DNA from: Tridacna crocea
Lineage: Eukaryota; Mollusca; Bivalvia; Cardiida; Cardiidae
NCBI GenBank assembly: GCA_943736015.1
Contig: OX031065.1
Location: 48,834,992-48,898,991 of the forward strand
DNA: 64,000 bases
Direction of reading: 5' to 3'
Shown here: positions 1 through 11,143 of the stretch, in pieces
Numbering within the stretch: position 1 is the first letter of the stretch
Layout: every line of letters begins with the position of its first letter
Notes under the pieces: generated by a model
The model's database searches: none
The model's input: only the letters and a program-made list of their open reading frames with translations
Told to the model about the DNA's origin: nothing
Translations under genes and position numbers: made by a program

Positions 1-499
1 ATGACCAGCTTTAATAGTGTCATGCCACAGATCAATGAGGTCCAAAGACACATTCAGAATTTAGCAAACATTGAAGATTCTGATTGAATTTGCTCCTTTA
101 TGAGAAGTCTGATCTGGCTCTACGACATTTGCTGCCAAATGAATTCTTAAAACTTTAAGGCTCTTTATGATTGTCTGACAAGAAAAGAAACAGAAAGTCG
201 CTCTTTCACAAACCACAACATTAGCTAAGAAGTTCTGAAGTTCCAATAAATTTAGCACAATTTTACAGAAACAGTTCTGGAAATTCATTGCAGTGAATCT
301 ACAAAAAACAGACATTTTTTTTCTCATAATGTTTTCCTAAGTCGCCTCTATTGAGGTCGTTATGAAGTTGGCATTGTTTGAGCTCCCAAAACAAAACAAA
401 AATAATTGAGCTATCACTAAATGTGATCCCAAACCAGCTCCTTGTCACTAAACAGCTCTTTGTCACAGAATGCAGAATGGTTTAGTACAAAAGAGTTTT

Positions 500-1225
500 A
501 AAAAATTATATATTAGAAAGGGCTATAACTCTAAAAATAGTGGGAAAAGATTTATGGTTCTTGCACAGTGCACTTTACTTTGATGTGATTCAAAATCATA
601 TGAAGTTTGAAGTGACTAGCTTTTGTACTTTGAAAGTTATGCCCCATTTTAAAAATCCAAAGTTACAATTAACTAAGGGCAATAACTCTAAACGTAGCAG
701 GAACAGAGATATAGTTTTGAAAACTGCACTTCTTGTTAATGTGGTCCATCTGTATATGAAGTTTGAAGGTACTAGCTTTTACACTTGGAAAGTTATGCCC
801 CAGACAAAAATCCAAATTAAAATTTACAAAGGGAAATAAATGTGAAAATAGTGGGAATATAGTTATAGTACTGGTAAAGTGCTCTTTGCTTTATGGTGAT
901 CTAATTATATATGAAGCTTGAAGTCACTAGCTTTTGTACTTTGGAAATTAAGCCCCAGATAAAAATCCAAAGTTAAATATACAAAAAGATATAAACGTTA
1001 AAATAGTGGAAAAAGTTATGCTTCTTGTACACTGCACTACTCTTTAATGTGGCCGATCTGTACATGAAGTTTTTGGTTCTCGCCGTTTTATTTTGGAAGT
1101 TAAGCCTCAAACAAAAATCCAAAGTTTGAAGTCACTAGCTGTTCTACTTTGAAAGTTATGCCAAGCTTTTTGTGACACATGGATGGACAGACACGGTGAC
1201 TCCCGTATACATCCCCCATACTTTG
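500..1225 (+). repeat. Dispersed element made of about four ~155-bp tandem units
   Basis: The phrase 'ctaaaaatagtggg', or a close variant, recurs near 533, 687, 841 and 999. Each time it is followed by 'cttgcacagtgcac', 'tatgaagtttgaagt' and 'aaagttatgcccca'. The block ends in 'ggatggacagacacggtgactcccgtatac', a tail shared by many dispersed repeats I associate with bivalve genomes. The short open frames across it carry unit-wise repeated peptides and are not genes. Confidence 0.75.
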
Positions 1226-1339
1226 TTTATAGGGGGTATAAGCATGATAAAAACACATAATGTAGTTAAATTTGTTTGAATCTAGAAGCAGACTTGTTCT
1301 GCAAGTAGACAGTATCCCTTTCTTGAACCTAACAAAAGA

Positions 1340-1960
1340 AAGTATGTGATGAGAGAATTTCTGTATGCCTTCCATGGAAGAAAAGAAGTTGAACTATCTC
1401 TTTTGGATATGATTTGCTATATCAAAGAAAGACAATTAGTAAGGATTTCTATCCTGGCGTATTTGTTGACTCAAAAGAACATCATCAAACCATTTTGTTT
1501 TTGATTGCCTATGACCCCACTGATGCAGAGTTACACTTAACTCAAAACTTTAACATTTCTCATCAGATTGCAAATAGTGTCCAGACTGGTAAGAAGAGAG
1601 AAAAAAAAAACTTCTTTATGCCTGTGATGGGGACCACAATCTTGATTGAAAAACATGATAATGACTTGTTAAAGTTTAAAAGAAAGTTAACAAGATCTCT
1701 AGCGATGTAATCTATTAGTCAATAAACTAGCTGATAAGGAGGAAAAGGTGAAGAGTATTCTAAAAATAGAACACTCCACTGCATATTTTGCTCGAGTTGC
1801 CGACATGAGGAAGGCAAAAGATCGTCTTCAAGATTTTTCTAATCCTTCACTTTACCATTATAATTTATTTAAAATATGTTTGGAAAAAATATCTCCAGCT
1901 GTAAGAAGTGGTAATTCAAGTTTATTTTATGACTATTCATGTTTTGAGAATCAGTAATGA
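1340..1960 (+). other. Possible decayed coding sequence, unidentified
   Basis: Two consecutive open stretches, 1414-1710 and 1748-1957, have peptides of fairly normal composition (for example 'IAYDPTDAELHLTQ' and 'ADMRKAKDRLQDFSNPS'). A stop and a frame change lie between them. I recognise no family and see no clear splice signals or start. It could be a remnant of a transposon-borne or host gene, or a chance pair of frames. Sequence at 1226-1340 shows nothing recognisable. Confidence 0.2.
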
Positions 1961-2059
1961 TCGATAGTGTGACGTCATTTAAACAAATATGCAGACGCTT
2001 TACCTGTGGGGGAAAAAAGTGTGATTTTCGTAGGATAAAGGGGTGGATTTAGGGGTTTC

Positions 2060-2977
2060 AAGACAGTTCCCCGACAAGACAGTTCCCCGACACAAATTTT
2101 GGAGACAGTTCCCCGACAGATTTGGAGACAGTTCCCCGACACTTTTGAAGACAGTTCCCCGACACTTTTGTTCGATGTCAAACAACAAAATAGTTATTAT
2201 CGTATATAAAAAGAAATTTTCGGTAAGGGATTATATGGATAAATGATCTTTTATGACTAATTGAAGTCTTTGTTAATGTATGTTTTGGTGAGTACGTACA
2301 TTTGATCATCGTGGTAACATCTATAACTTAGTTTGACAGAACAATTTGATAGCCTATCGTCACAAAATATCAAGACATTATCGAAATTACATGTACATTC
2401 TCCGAAATGCTGTGCATACAAAGAGGAGATCTACAATATACATGTATGTAAAATTGTTCGAGAGTACAAGACAAACAGAAAAGGTACTTCACTCGGTAAA
2501 CCCCCCCCCCCCCCACCTCGCCCTCTCTACTGTAGGCCTATTTCTATAAAACAGGGTAAAGCATGTAGGCCTACACGTAACTAAACTACAAATTATTAAA
2601 GACTTTATAGAATAAACACAAAATACTCATTTTGATGCTGGCTAAAAGTGCCCTTAAAATTCTGTTATGTTCAATACAGCCGTGATTCATTGTGAATTCA
2701 TCCATGAGACAATAACTACCCGTCAATTTATATATAGCAATCGATCTTCTTCACAGGGTACAGATAATCCGATCACAACATCAGTTATCCACGAATATTT
2801 CAATTTCTCATTATTATCAATTATAGTTTTGGTAATTCTACAGTATAAAAGGTAATTTCCATGAAACAAAAGTGTCGGGGAACTGTCTTCAAAAGTGTCG
2901 GGGAACTGTCTCCAAATCTGTCGGGGAACTGTCTCCAAAACGTGTGTCGGGGAACTGTCTTGTCGGGGAACTGTCTT
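2060..2977. mobile_element. 918-bp element with repeat-built terminal inverted repeats
   Basis: The left end (2060-2170) holds five copies of GACAGTTCCCCGACA with spacers. The right end (2866-2977) holds the same five units and spacers as a mirror image. A 12-bp near-identical direct repeat, 'gatttagg(g/a)gtt', flanks it at 2046-2057 and 2984-2995 and may be a target-site duplication. The interior encodes nothing convincing, so the element is presumably non-autonomous. The family is unknown to me. Confidence 0.75.
2500..2516. repeat. Poly-C run
   Basis: About 15 consecutive C residues inside the 918-bp element; a simple repeat likely to vary in length and to be error-prone in assembly. Confidence 0.85.
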
Positions 2978-3282
2978 GTTCCCGATTTAGGAGTTAGTAA
3001 CAGGTAAGGATCATAACACTCTGCTGTCTTGTCCAAATTGATAAAGTTAATTAGTGATAACCTGTCATCCTTTGTCTTTGATAGCGGATATTCATGAATA
3101 TAGGCCTGGTCGGGACTGTTCGTTAGGCGAAGTTTTTTCGCTGTGAAAGCTTGATGATGCAAATTTGGGTCATTGAAGACGACTTTTTCACCCTGTACCA
3201 TACTTCCTCAAGTTCCTGCTTCAGTCTTTCTCCACTTATCTCGTGAGTTGAGACAAAAATGTCAATAAAAAATCCTTTCGAC

Positions 3283-3334
3283 ACTTATTTTCGCCAGTTA
3301 AAGAAAAACTACAACTGGCGAAAATGGCGATAAG
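3283..3334. repeat. Short inverted repeat
   Basis: 'cttattttcgccagtt' is mirrored by 'aactggcgaaaatggcgataag' across a loop of about 14 nt. It is isolated and may be the core of a small decayed foldback element. Confidence 0.5.
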
Positions 3335-3399
3335 CAGCGTGGGTCCCGCTGCTGCATGTTATTGATCTTCGTATCGGAAGGTTATATAGGAGACAAGAC

Positions 3400-3600
3400 A
3401 GGTACCAGTTTAAAAGTTTGGGTTGACGTTCGCTTTAAATACAGACTTTTTTTGACGAAACGAATAATGGTTAGGGTCGGCGGAAAAAAAAATAAAAAAT
3501 CTTTTAGAACCTTCTTATATTTTTTTTCTGGTTTTGGGAAAATTGCAGTCGGCGGGTTTGTAAATCAACTAATAAAAAAATTCTCGCCTAATACCTGATT
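3400..3600. repeat. Probable dispersed repeat remnant
   Basis: Contains 'gacgaaacgaataatgg' and 'ggttagggtcggcgg' with long A and T runs. The open frame across it (3356-3598) is low-complexity Lys/Phe-rich and is not taken as a gene. Confidence 0.3.
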
Positions 3601-3630
3601 TCATGGTAGCTTTTTCTCTTTTTTAGAGCA

Positions 3631-3690
3631 GACAGTGCAGATCAAAAATTAGACTGCATATATTGTGCAGTCTGATCTTGATCTATGGTA
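3631..3690. mobile_element. GATCAGACTG foldback element
   Basis: 'gacagtgcagatcaaaaatt' pairs with 'gtgcagtctgatcttgatct', giving a ~60-bp hairpin. The same inverted repeat recurs at 40967, 60321 and 62258. Confidence 0.65.
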
Positions 3691-4294
3691 GCCACAAAGG
3701 CAACTGTAGTTCTGAAGTGTCAAGAATTCCAGGAGGCAACTCACGGTGAGGAAACTACATAGACGGAGCCATTGGCTCTGTTAAGGAAATCTTGTGTGGG
3801 TTTTTCCGGTCACGTGCGGCGCCGTCAATATCGGCTGTTTCGGTGGACACGAAAACGTAAGTTTTCCATTTATTGTCAAAATTTGATTTTATACTGAACA
3901 CTAGCGAGAAAAGGGGAATTGTATGAGGGGCCCATGACTTTCAACTTACTTCCTTGTCCGTAGGGAGTTCCAAGTCGGCGCGGTTTTGTCTGAAACACTT
4001 TTGCCGTGAGCCACGGCGAGGTAAACAAAGGTCATTTTCTATAATGACCACAGGCTTTCTATTGCTTTTTCTGCATAAATATTACTTATCTAAATGTTTA
4101 CACCGTCCGAATGTATGAAGTGATTATCTAATCCTTCCCCACTCACGAAAAACAAAATTTGAATCAAAATAAAAAAAAATTGAGAAAAAATAAACAATGG
4201 CTCCGTCCATATCGGCCGGCTCTGTCTATATCGGCTGGCTCCGCTGTATGAGGGTGAGTTTTAGAAGCGACGTATATGCACAATTGAAACAAAA

Positions 4295-4342
4295 CTCACA
4301 CACACACACACACACACACCCCCACACACCCACACACACACA
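4295..4342. repeat. (CA)n microsatellite
   Basis: Imperfect CA repeats broken by CCCC tracts, just inside the left arm of the 2.3-kb inverted-repeat element. Confidence 0.9.
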
Positions 4343-4577
4343 ATTCGCTTTATTTTCTTTCTTTATTTTTAGACTATGGGGCTTTACAAAGGCAAAAGAA
4401 AAAGAGGTCTTCGCTTAAGTATTAATCGGAAACCCCATATATACCGACGACAACTATTGCGCCACTCTGGATTGCATTCTGTAGACACTATATTTTGTGA
4501 TTATTTTTAAATCACTACACATTTACATGAAGTGGTCAAATACTCGCAACCACGAATGTGTGCCCTAATATGACTGA

Positions 4578-5108
4578 AATAAGAGCTGTCGCATGACAGC
4601 GTAGCTCGACTGCATCTGGCCTTGTCAAACTGGGGTCATCTCTGACTCGTAACACAGTTCATCAAACTCATATATCTCATGGCCATGATGGTATAATGCA
4701 CAAATAAAAAATAATGAAGATATTCTAGATTTTAGCCCTAAGCCCCACCCCCACCCCCAGGGCAAGGATGCAGGGGCCCATGTCATGGAATGAATCTATG
4801 ATAAGTAGTAGCCAAGATCTGGACTTATAGAAAACTATACCACAGTCAATTTTCTAAGGTGTTCTAGATTTTAACCCCTAGCCCCATCCGCCGGACAAGG
4901 ACCCAGGGGCCCATGTCATGGAATGAAAGCCAACCCTACTGAGTAACTATGGTCCAAGTTTGGACCCTCTATGATAAGTTGTTGCCATGATCTGGATTTA
5001 TAAAAAACTATACATCAGTGTGACGGGAGCGCGGACGCGCACGGGAACGCGGACGACCGAGGTGACTACAATAGCTCTTCACACTTCGTGCAGTCAAGCT
5101 AAAAGTAA
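4578..5108 (+). mobile_element. Dispersed element with hairpin start and two ~125-bp internal repeats
   Basis: It begins with a small hairpin around 'gagctgtcgcatgacagc' and ends 'gcagtcaagctaaaa' after a GC-rich 'gcggacgcgcacggg' block, a layout familiar from bivalve non-coding repeats. Two direct repeats (about 4728-4855 and 4860-5010) share 'gcaaggatgcaggggcccatgtcatgg'-like text and 'tgatctgga(c/t)ttata'. Presumed non-autonomous. Confidence 0.6.
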
Positions 5109-5217
5109 GTACTCAAGTCTGGAGTGTCAACTTCAGACATACCTGCAAAACTTTTACAAAGGTTATTCTCAAATATTGGTTTCATTCAGTTTTGCGTCCC
5201 CCAAGCTGTTAAACTGG

Positions 5218-5412
5218 TATTGAGACGAATGGATCGGTAAGTGGGAGGAAACGGGAGTACCTCGGGAGTATCCAGGGAAAAACACCCGACACACCCGCAA
5301 GCAGAACTTGGCTTGTCCACGTTGTCCGAGAGTGCCCTGTACCCACAGGGTGATATGGTCGAATGATCAAGAGCACTGAAGTCAACCACTTTAACCACTC
5401 AACCACGTGACC
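5218..5412 (-). mobile_element. tRNA-derived SINE (candidate)
   Basis: On the minus strand the block starts with a tRNA-like head containing 'GTGGTTGAGTGGTTAA', a box A-like sequence. It continues through 'ACCCTGTGGGTACAGGGCAC'-like text and a 3' body containing 'CTCCCGTTTCC'. Box B is degraded. The overlapping minus-strand open frames here are unlikely to be genes. Confidence 0.45.
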
Positions 5413-6078
5413 GCCCTTTTTGAAATGATAGATGTTTCGAGAAAAGCATCACCATTCCAAAAATAACTTTCAAAAAATCTAACTTTTGACTGGTAAACTC
5501 AATAGCGAAAAAAACCTATCGCTTCTAAAACTCGCCCTCATACAGCGGAGCCAGCCGATATAGACAGAGCCGGCCGATATGGACAGAGCCATTGTTTATT
5601 TTTTCTCAATTTTTTTTATTTTGATTCAAATTTTGTTTTTCGTGAGTGGGGAAGGATTAGATAATCAATTCATACATTCGGACGGTGTAAACATTTAGAT
5701 AAGTAATTTTTATGCAGAAAGAGCAATAGAAAGCCTGTGGTCATTATAGAAAATGACCTTTGTTTACCTCACCGTGGCTCACGGCAAAAGTGTTTCAGAC
5801 AAAACCGCGCCGACTTGGAACTCGCAACGGACAAGGAAGTAAGTTGAAAGTCATAGGTCCCTCATACAATTCCACTTTTCTCGCTAGTGTTCAGTATAAA
5901 ATCAAATTTTGACAATAAATGGGAGACTTACGTTTTCGTGTCCACCGAAACAGCCGATATTGACGGCGCCGCACGTGACCGGAAAAACCCACACAAGATT
6001 TCCTTAACAGAGCCAATGGCTCCGTCTATGTAGTTTCCTCACCGTGCAACTGCCAACTAGAATCGGTAACTAGCATTT

Positions 6079-7975
6079 TTTAGCTCACCTGAGCATGTAG
6101 TGTTCAGAGTCAGCTTTTGTGATTGTGCTGTGTCCCTTGCCAGTAGTGTATTATGCGTCTTCCATCATCAACATTTACCTTTTATACGCTCTAAAGGCCA
6201 CTACTGAAACTTGGTCAGAATGTTTGTCTTGACGATATCTTGCACAAATCCCAAAATGGGTCATGTGAGGTTAAAAGACTCGGTCAAATCTTAAAAAAAT
6301 TTTTGTGTATGCTCTAGAGGCTACATTTCTGTCCAATACACCTGAAAGTTAGTAAGAATGTTTGACTTGATGATATCTTAGAGGAATTTGAAAATGGGTA
6401 TGTCGGGTCAAAAACTCAGATCACCAGGTCAAATCTTAGAAAAAACTTGTTATGCTCTACAGGACACATTTTCAGTCCAATACTCTTGAAAGTTGGTCAG
6501 AATCTTTTCTTGATAATATCTCTAATAAATATGAAAATGGGCCATTTTGGGTCAAACGCAAGGTCACAAGGTCAAATATTAGAAAAACCTCATGTAAACT
6601 CTATAGGCCAAATTTTCAGCCCAATACCCTTGAAAGTTGGTCAGAATATTTGTCTTGATGATATCTTGGATGACTTTAAAACTGGGCAAAGTTGGGTCAA
6701 AAACTAGGTCAACAGGTCAAATCTAAGAAAACCTTGTGTATGCACTACATGCCACATTTTCAGTCACTCTTCAAGGATAATCAAACTGTTTGTCTGGATG
6801 ATATCTGGGACAAGTTCTATAATGGGCCATGTTGGGTTAAAAACTAGGTCACTAGGTCATATCTTAGAAAAACATTGTGTTTGCTCCAGAAACGACATTT
6901 TTTGTCCAGTACTATAGAAAGTTCGCCAGAATCTTTATTATAATAGTATCACAGACAAGTGTGAAAATGGGCAATGTCTGGTCAAAACTAGGTCAAATCT
7001 TAGAAAAACCTTGTGCATGTTCCAGAGGCCACATTTTCAGTCCAAAGCTCTCCAAAGTTGGTCAGAATGTTTGTCATAATGATAGCTTGGATTACTTAGA
7101 AAATGGGTCATGTGTAGTCAAAAACTAGGTCACTTGGTGAAATCTTAGGAAAACCTTTTAACCCTTTCCCAAACAATCCCTGGTTTTTACGGGTCAGGAA
7201 TAGGAGCCTTTTGAAAACATAGTGGGAAAAGAAGAAATGCTGGTAACCAGCATTTTCTCCTTTTCCCACAATGTTTTCTACCCTATCATATAGAAAAATC
7301 ATCTTTTCAGCAACTGTTAATTTGCCATATGCAAAATGCTTTCAATTTGGTCTAGTCCAAAATTTGCCGTTTGGGAAAGGGTTAACCTTAACATGTATGC
7401 TGCTGAGACCACTTTTTCAGTCAAATAGGGCTTAATCTTGAAATTTTTTCAGAATGTTTGTCTAGGCTAGTATGAAAATGGGTCATGGTTACCAGGTCAA
7501 ATCTTGGAAAAAACTTTTGTACACATTACAATTTTAGTCCAATATTCTTAAAACTTGGTCAAAAAGCCTGTCTTTAAGATCTCTTTTGTGAGTTTGAAAA
7601 TGGGTCACTTGGAATCTAAAACTAGGTGACCAAATTCAATCCTTGAAAAATCTTGTGCACACTCTAAAGACCACATTTTCGAACTAATAATCTTGACATT
7701 TGCATAGAGTGTCTGTCTTGATAATATCTTAGACTAGTAGGAAAATGGGTCATGTTGGATAAAAAAAAAAACTAAGTCACTAGGTCAAATCTCGGAAAAA
7801 AAAAGTTGTACACCCTATAGGCCACATTTTGTCAGAATGTATGTCTGGATAATTTTGACATTGCAAGAAGGCCAATGAGACAAATTCTAGAAAAAGATTG
7901 TGCATGCTCTGAAGGCCATTTTTTTTTTTTTTGTCAAATGGTAATGAGTGTTTGTCAGAATGTTTGTCTTAATAT
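6079..7975 (+). repeat. Long tandem bivalve repeat, ~140-bp unit
   Basis: Begins 'tagctcacctgagcatgtag' and then repeats the cassette 'ccacattttcagtcca', 'gaaagttggtcagaatg', 'tgatgatatctt', 'gaaaatgggtca', 'aggtcaaatcttagaaaaac' about a dozen times with increasing decay. A TPM copy interrupts it at 7158-7385. The repeated ORFs at 6447-7128 are unit-wise copies. An opposite-strand member lies at the right window edge. Confidence 0.85.
7158..7385 (+). mobile_element. TPM-a, full length
   Basis: TTAA-CCCTTTCCCA start and GGGAAAGGG-TTAA end. The palindrome is at 7213-7278 with centre GGTAACC. It is inserted in the tandem bivalve repeat at 'aaaacctt', so it is younger than that repeat. Confidence 0.92.
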
Positions 7976-8504
7976 CTCTGAAATGACTGGATCCATCCCT
8001 TTCCCTCCACTGATCAATTTTTCATTAAATGTTATCTGGGAAAGCAGCCAAGGGCCTGAAAAGAACATTGTGAAAAGTACTGGTAAAAGAACCTTCTGGA
8101 AAGTATGTAGCTGACATAATATTGAAAATGGCCTTCAAAATCATTCAGTCATATTCAACAACCAGACTATATGACCAGATCTATAATGTTGTCATCTGGT
8201 AAACGATGTAAATATTTTTCATAACTTACACTAGTATTATCAGCATTCAAGATGAACAAAGCTGACCATAATGATCCCCCACAAGTGTACCCCCCACAAA
8301 AAATTCTGTAGAAGTATTGAAATGCTCTTGATCGTAATCTGTTGAACCCCAAACACCAATGAAATTTAACCGAAATAACCTCATTTCAAACTCAAATATT
8401 ACTTTCTTAAGAGATTTATCCATAGGAGGTTTTTAACTCATGTTATTTCTCCCCTTTGCCTAAATGAAATTAAATCTTTCTCATAACTCAAATAATTCTG
8501 CATT

Positions 8505-8660
8505 TTGATAATACCATATAATTATAAGAGCTTCAGAAAATATTGTCGTAAAAGTGAGAATATGCTGGTAACCAGCATTTTCTCACTTTTTCCACAATAT
8601 TTTCAAAAGTTGTTTTCCATTGGGTCATTAAAGCCTAAGGGATCCTGTGATAAAGGGCAA
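8505..8660 (-). mobile_element. TPM-a, ends decayed
   Basis: Palindrome at 8536-8604; AAAGTGAGAA / TTCTCACTTTT is matched on both arms although it differs from the usual AAAGGAGAA. The right end survives as 'ggatcctgtgataaagggcaa'; the left end is not recognisable. Confidence 0.75.
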
Positions 8661-8772
8661 GTTGTGTGGAGTTTTACACAGGTTTAAACATTATTTCACT
8701 TATTGCAGCCAGTGCATCTGTCTATGCTTTCCTGTAGTTCATTTTTACAAATTCAAGCAAACTTCTTCTCAG

Positions 8773-9332
8773 GCCTTTGGCTGCCTTCCCATAAAACCAT
8801 CAATGAAGCAGTGATCAGCTACTAAAGTGGAATGACTTCAGACCCCATCACACCAAACTAAGTTTTGGAACTCCTTACCCAGCATCCTGACATGATGGGA
8901 AAACTGATTATGGTTGGGGTTGAACATCTAATTTTGGCCTGATAATGACCGAAGCCCTTGTTTCACAAGACCTGTTCCGCAATATTCTTATCATGGTCAA
9001 CAAAATTGAAAAAGACGTGTAAATTTGGTCGATAAAATGCAAATGTACAGCCAGTTGATGCCTGACTGAAACAATTCTCTAATAGGATTGCAGTATGGCA
9101 GTTCCGCCTGTAGCATGTCCATGTTGTCAAAAAATTTTGAGCAGGCTCAAAGTTCTGGAGCACCCTCCCCTTCCTAACCAGTCCATTAAATTTGTGAACA
9201 GATTGTAAAAATTTGCTAAAACCTCTGCTTTGTCCGAACACAGTTTCAGTCAGTTTGGCAAAATTTTTGGAACTGATTGAGAACGAATTTGGTGTGACTG
9301 GGGATGTTCCATCACTATTTCCACTAACAATC
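8773..9332 (+). pseudogene. Decayed coding-like sequence, unidentified
   Basis: Starting after an acceptor-like 'aacttcttctcag', one frame reads protein-like text with two TAA codons (8823 and about 8859): 'HKTINEAVISY', then 'VLELLTQHPDMMGKL' and 'VGVEHLILA', then stops. After a frame change it reads 'TEALVSQDLFRNILIMVNKI' and, in a third frame, 'NLVDKMQMYSQLMPD' and 'QYGSSACSMSMLSKNFEQ'. The final segment (about 9252-9332) reads 'SLAKFLELIENEFGVTGDV' between an acceptor-like 'gtttcag' and a donor-like 'gtaagaac'. The composition is much more protein-like than its surroundings, but stops and shifts break it. It may be an old retrocopy or several decayed exons. The family is not recognised. 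Confidence 0.3.
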
Positions 9333-9484
9333 CTCAGTAAGAACTATGTGACAAGGAGAAACAATTTATCACATGGTTTATTTCAGTCATTTCATGTCTA
9401 TCCTTAGCCTAAATAGGTCTGTTTCACCTAACATATTAATTACCAATGCAAACAAGCGTATTAGTCCAGCTTATATTATTACGA

Positions 9485-9557
9485 CTTTTGAAAACATTGT
9501 GGCCAAATGAGAAAGTAAAATGGTTAAGTAACAAGCATTTTCTCTTTTTTGCCCTGA
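9485..9557. mobile_element. TPM fragment, palindrome only
   Basis: 'gaaaacattgtggcc' and 'aacaagcattttctc' are recognisable remains of the two arms; both termini are lost. Confidence 0.5.
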
Positions 9558-9685
9558 AAGCAGATCTACAAGCAAATCTCTTTTTGTCTCAACGTTTGCA
9601 CATGACTCTTAGTACACGTTGACAGCCTATATTATGCATAATACTGTATGTCTTCTGCTGCAAATTTATTTCATGACCGACTCTT

Positions 9686-9915
9686 TTAACTCATTACCGA
9701 ACAACAACATTTTAGGATTGTCCAAATCGAAAGCATTTGCAGACAACAAAATAAAAGTGACTGAAAATTAGAAATTTGCCTTGTGAAGTTGTAGAAAACA
9801 TTGTGGGAAAAGGAGAAAATGCTGGTTTCCAGCATTTTCTCCTTTTCCCACAATGTTTTCAGAAGGCTTCTTCCTCTGGCTCATAAAAACCGGGGATTGT
9901 TTGGGAAAGGGTTAA
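9686..9915 (-). mobile_element. TPM-a, full length, first of a chain
   Basis: The palindrome is 67 bp (9794-9860) with centre GGTTTCC. Its right TTAA (9912-9915) is also the left TTAA of the next copy, so two full elements share one target duplication. Confidence 0.93.
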
Positions 9916-10145
9916 CTCTTTGTAACCAGACAACAAAATTTTGGCCCGGCCTAAATTGAAAGTATTTGCAGATGACAAAATAAATATGACCGGAAAACTG
10001 AAACTTGTTATGAGAAGGGTAAAAAACATTGTGGAAAAAGAAGAAAATGCTGGTTACCAGCATTTTCTTCTTTTCCCACAATGTTTTCCAAAGTTTTCTT
10101 TGTCAGGGTCGTTAAGAATCGGGATTGTGTCAGGGAAAGAGTTAA
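9912..10145 (-). mobile_element. TPM-a, full length, second of a chain
   Basis: Palindrome 10022-10088. The arm change GGAG to GAAG is matched by CTTC on the other arm. It joins the previous copy through 9912-9915 and a decayed copy through 10142-10145. Confidence 0.93.
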
Positions 10146-10310
10146 ACACATTAACAGTTGGAAAGAAAAAAAATTCATGGTATTAACAGCACTTTCTCCT
10201 TTTCCAAATACATTTTTTATCCATCCAAATAGACCCTATCATTTGAAACATTTAAATTGTTATCTGCAAATACTTTCATATTGGAAAAGTCTAAATGTCA
10301 CAAAGTGAGG
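10142..10310 (+). mobile_element. TPM, decayed
   Basis: After the shared TTAA only 'cactttctccttttccaaata' and 'tgttatctgcaaatactttc' remain recognisable. The left arm of the palindrome is lost. Confidence 0.55.
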
Positions 10311-10542
10311 ACTTCACTACCCTATAAAATTTAAAAATATTCTTAGAAAACATATATATTTAGAGCTATCTTGAAAACATTTTGGGAACATAAAAAAATC
10401 TTTGCAACTTGCAACTATTTCTTTTTCACACTGTTTTAGAAGCTCCAAACAGTTTAGATATAAAAATTGTAATTTGTACCGTACTAGGTTAATCACATTC
10501 TTAATTATAAAGTGTATCCAACATCAGTTTTATTGAACCACA

Positions 10543-10682
10543 ATGCCACAAATGGAAAACTTTACCGTCGATTCACAAATTTCTTTCCCTAACAAAATAG
10601 ATAAAACGTCACGTCTCGTCTCAATACCATGTGAATCATTCAAAATTTCAACCACTACAACTCAAATTTTCACTCAATGTCA
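10543..10682 (+). CDS. Candidate exon with start codon, unidentified
   Basis: An ATG at 10543 opens a 46-codon frame (begins MPQMENFTVDSQISFP) that runs to a donor-like 'TGTCAAG|gtattc' at about 10682. There is no stop and it is not repetitive. No family is recognised, and upstream stops leave it as a first exon at best. A chance frame is a real possibility. Confidence 0.2.
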
Positions 10683-10687
10683 AGGTA

Positions 10688-10916
10688 TTCAACTCTTTCC
10701 AAAACAATCCCTGGTTTTTACACTCCTGAGAGAGAAGCCTTTAGAAAACATTGTGGAAAAAGGAGAAAATGCTGGTAACCAGCATTTTCTTCTTTTCCCA
10801 CAATGTTTTCTACCCTGCGGAAACAACTTTTGATTTCTGAGTTGCGTTTATTTTGTCATCTGCAAGTGCTTTCAATTTGGACCAGTCTAAAATTTTGTCG
10901 TTTTGTAAAGAGTTAA
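10688..10916 (+). mobile_element. TPM-a, full length
   Basis: The left TTAA has decayed to TTCAA; the right TTAA (10913-10916) is shared with the next copy. Palindrome 10744-10810, with one arm reading GGAG and the other CTTC, a single unmatched change. Confidence 0.88.
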
Positions 10917-11143
10917 CTCTTTATTCCAACTGATAAAATTTCAGACATTAAAACTGAAGGGCTTGCACATAACATGTGTAATATGCGAGTCAAAAGATTA
11001 GATTTGTCTTCAAAAGGGTAGAAAACATTGTAGGAAAAGAAGAAAATGCTGGTACCCAGCATTTTCTTCTTTACCTTCCAATTGTTTTCTAAACCTTTTC
11101 TTATTCAGATTTGTAAAATCCCTTGATTTTCGGATAAGGTTAA
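10913..11143 (-). mobile_element. TPM-a, diverged
   Basis: Palindrome 11021-11089 with centre GTACC; GAAG/CTTC is matched on both arms. The long flank is well decayed. Confidence 0.82.

Larger units (their letters stand above)
3742..6046. mobile_element. 2.3-kb element with ~528-bp inverted repeats, Transib/RAG-like ends
   Basis: The left arm (3742-4270) and right arm (5519-6046) are near-identical in inverted orientation, differing mainly by small indels and single bases. Both outer ends read CACGGTGAGGAAACTACATA. The 5-bp direct repeat CAACT lies outside each end (3737-3741 and 6047-6051). CAC-initiated ends with 5-bp duplications are known for Transib and RAG-type transposons, and CACGGTG resembles an RSS heptamer. 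I do not see a matching nonamer, and there is no transposase in the interior. Such long arms are unusual for Transib. The centre holds another repeat element, a microsatellite and a SINE. Confidence 0.75.

Noticed and set aside
2821..3201. Minus-strand open frame of 126 codons
   Set aside because: Half of it is the GACAGTTCCCC terminal repeat array of the 918-bp element.
3742..4270. Promoter or CpG-like regulatory region because of GC-rich 'gtcacgtgcggcgccgtc'
   Set aside because: The same text is present in inverted form at 5519-6046, so it belongs to the transposon arms.
6447..7128. Series of short plus-strand genes with related peptides
   Set aside because: They are frame copies of the ~140-bp tandem bivalve repeat.
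7213..7278. Rho-independent terminators at each palindrome
   Set aside because: The stems are AT-rich 33-bp arms within mobile elements in a eukaryotic genome; no bacterial transcription context exists.
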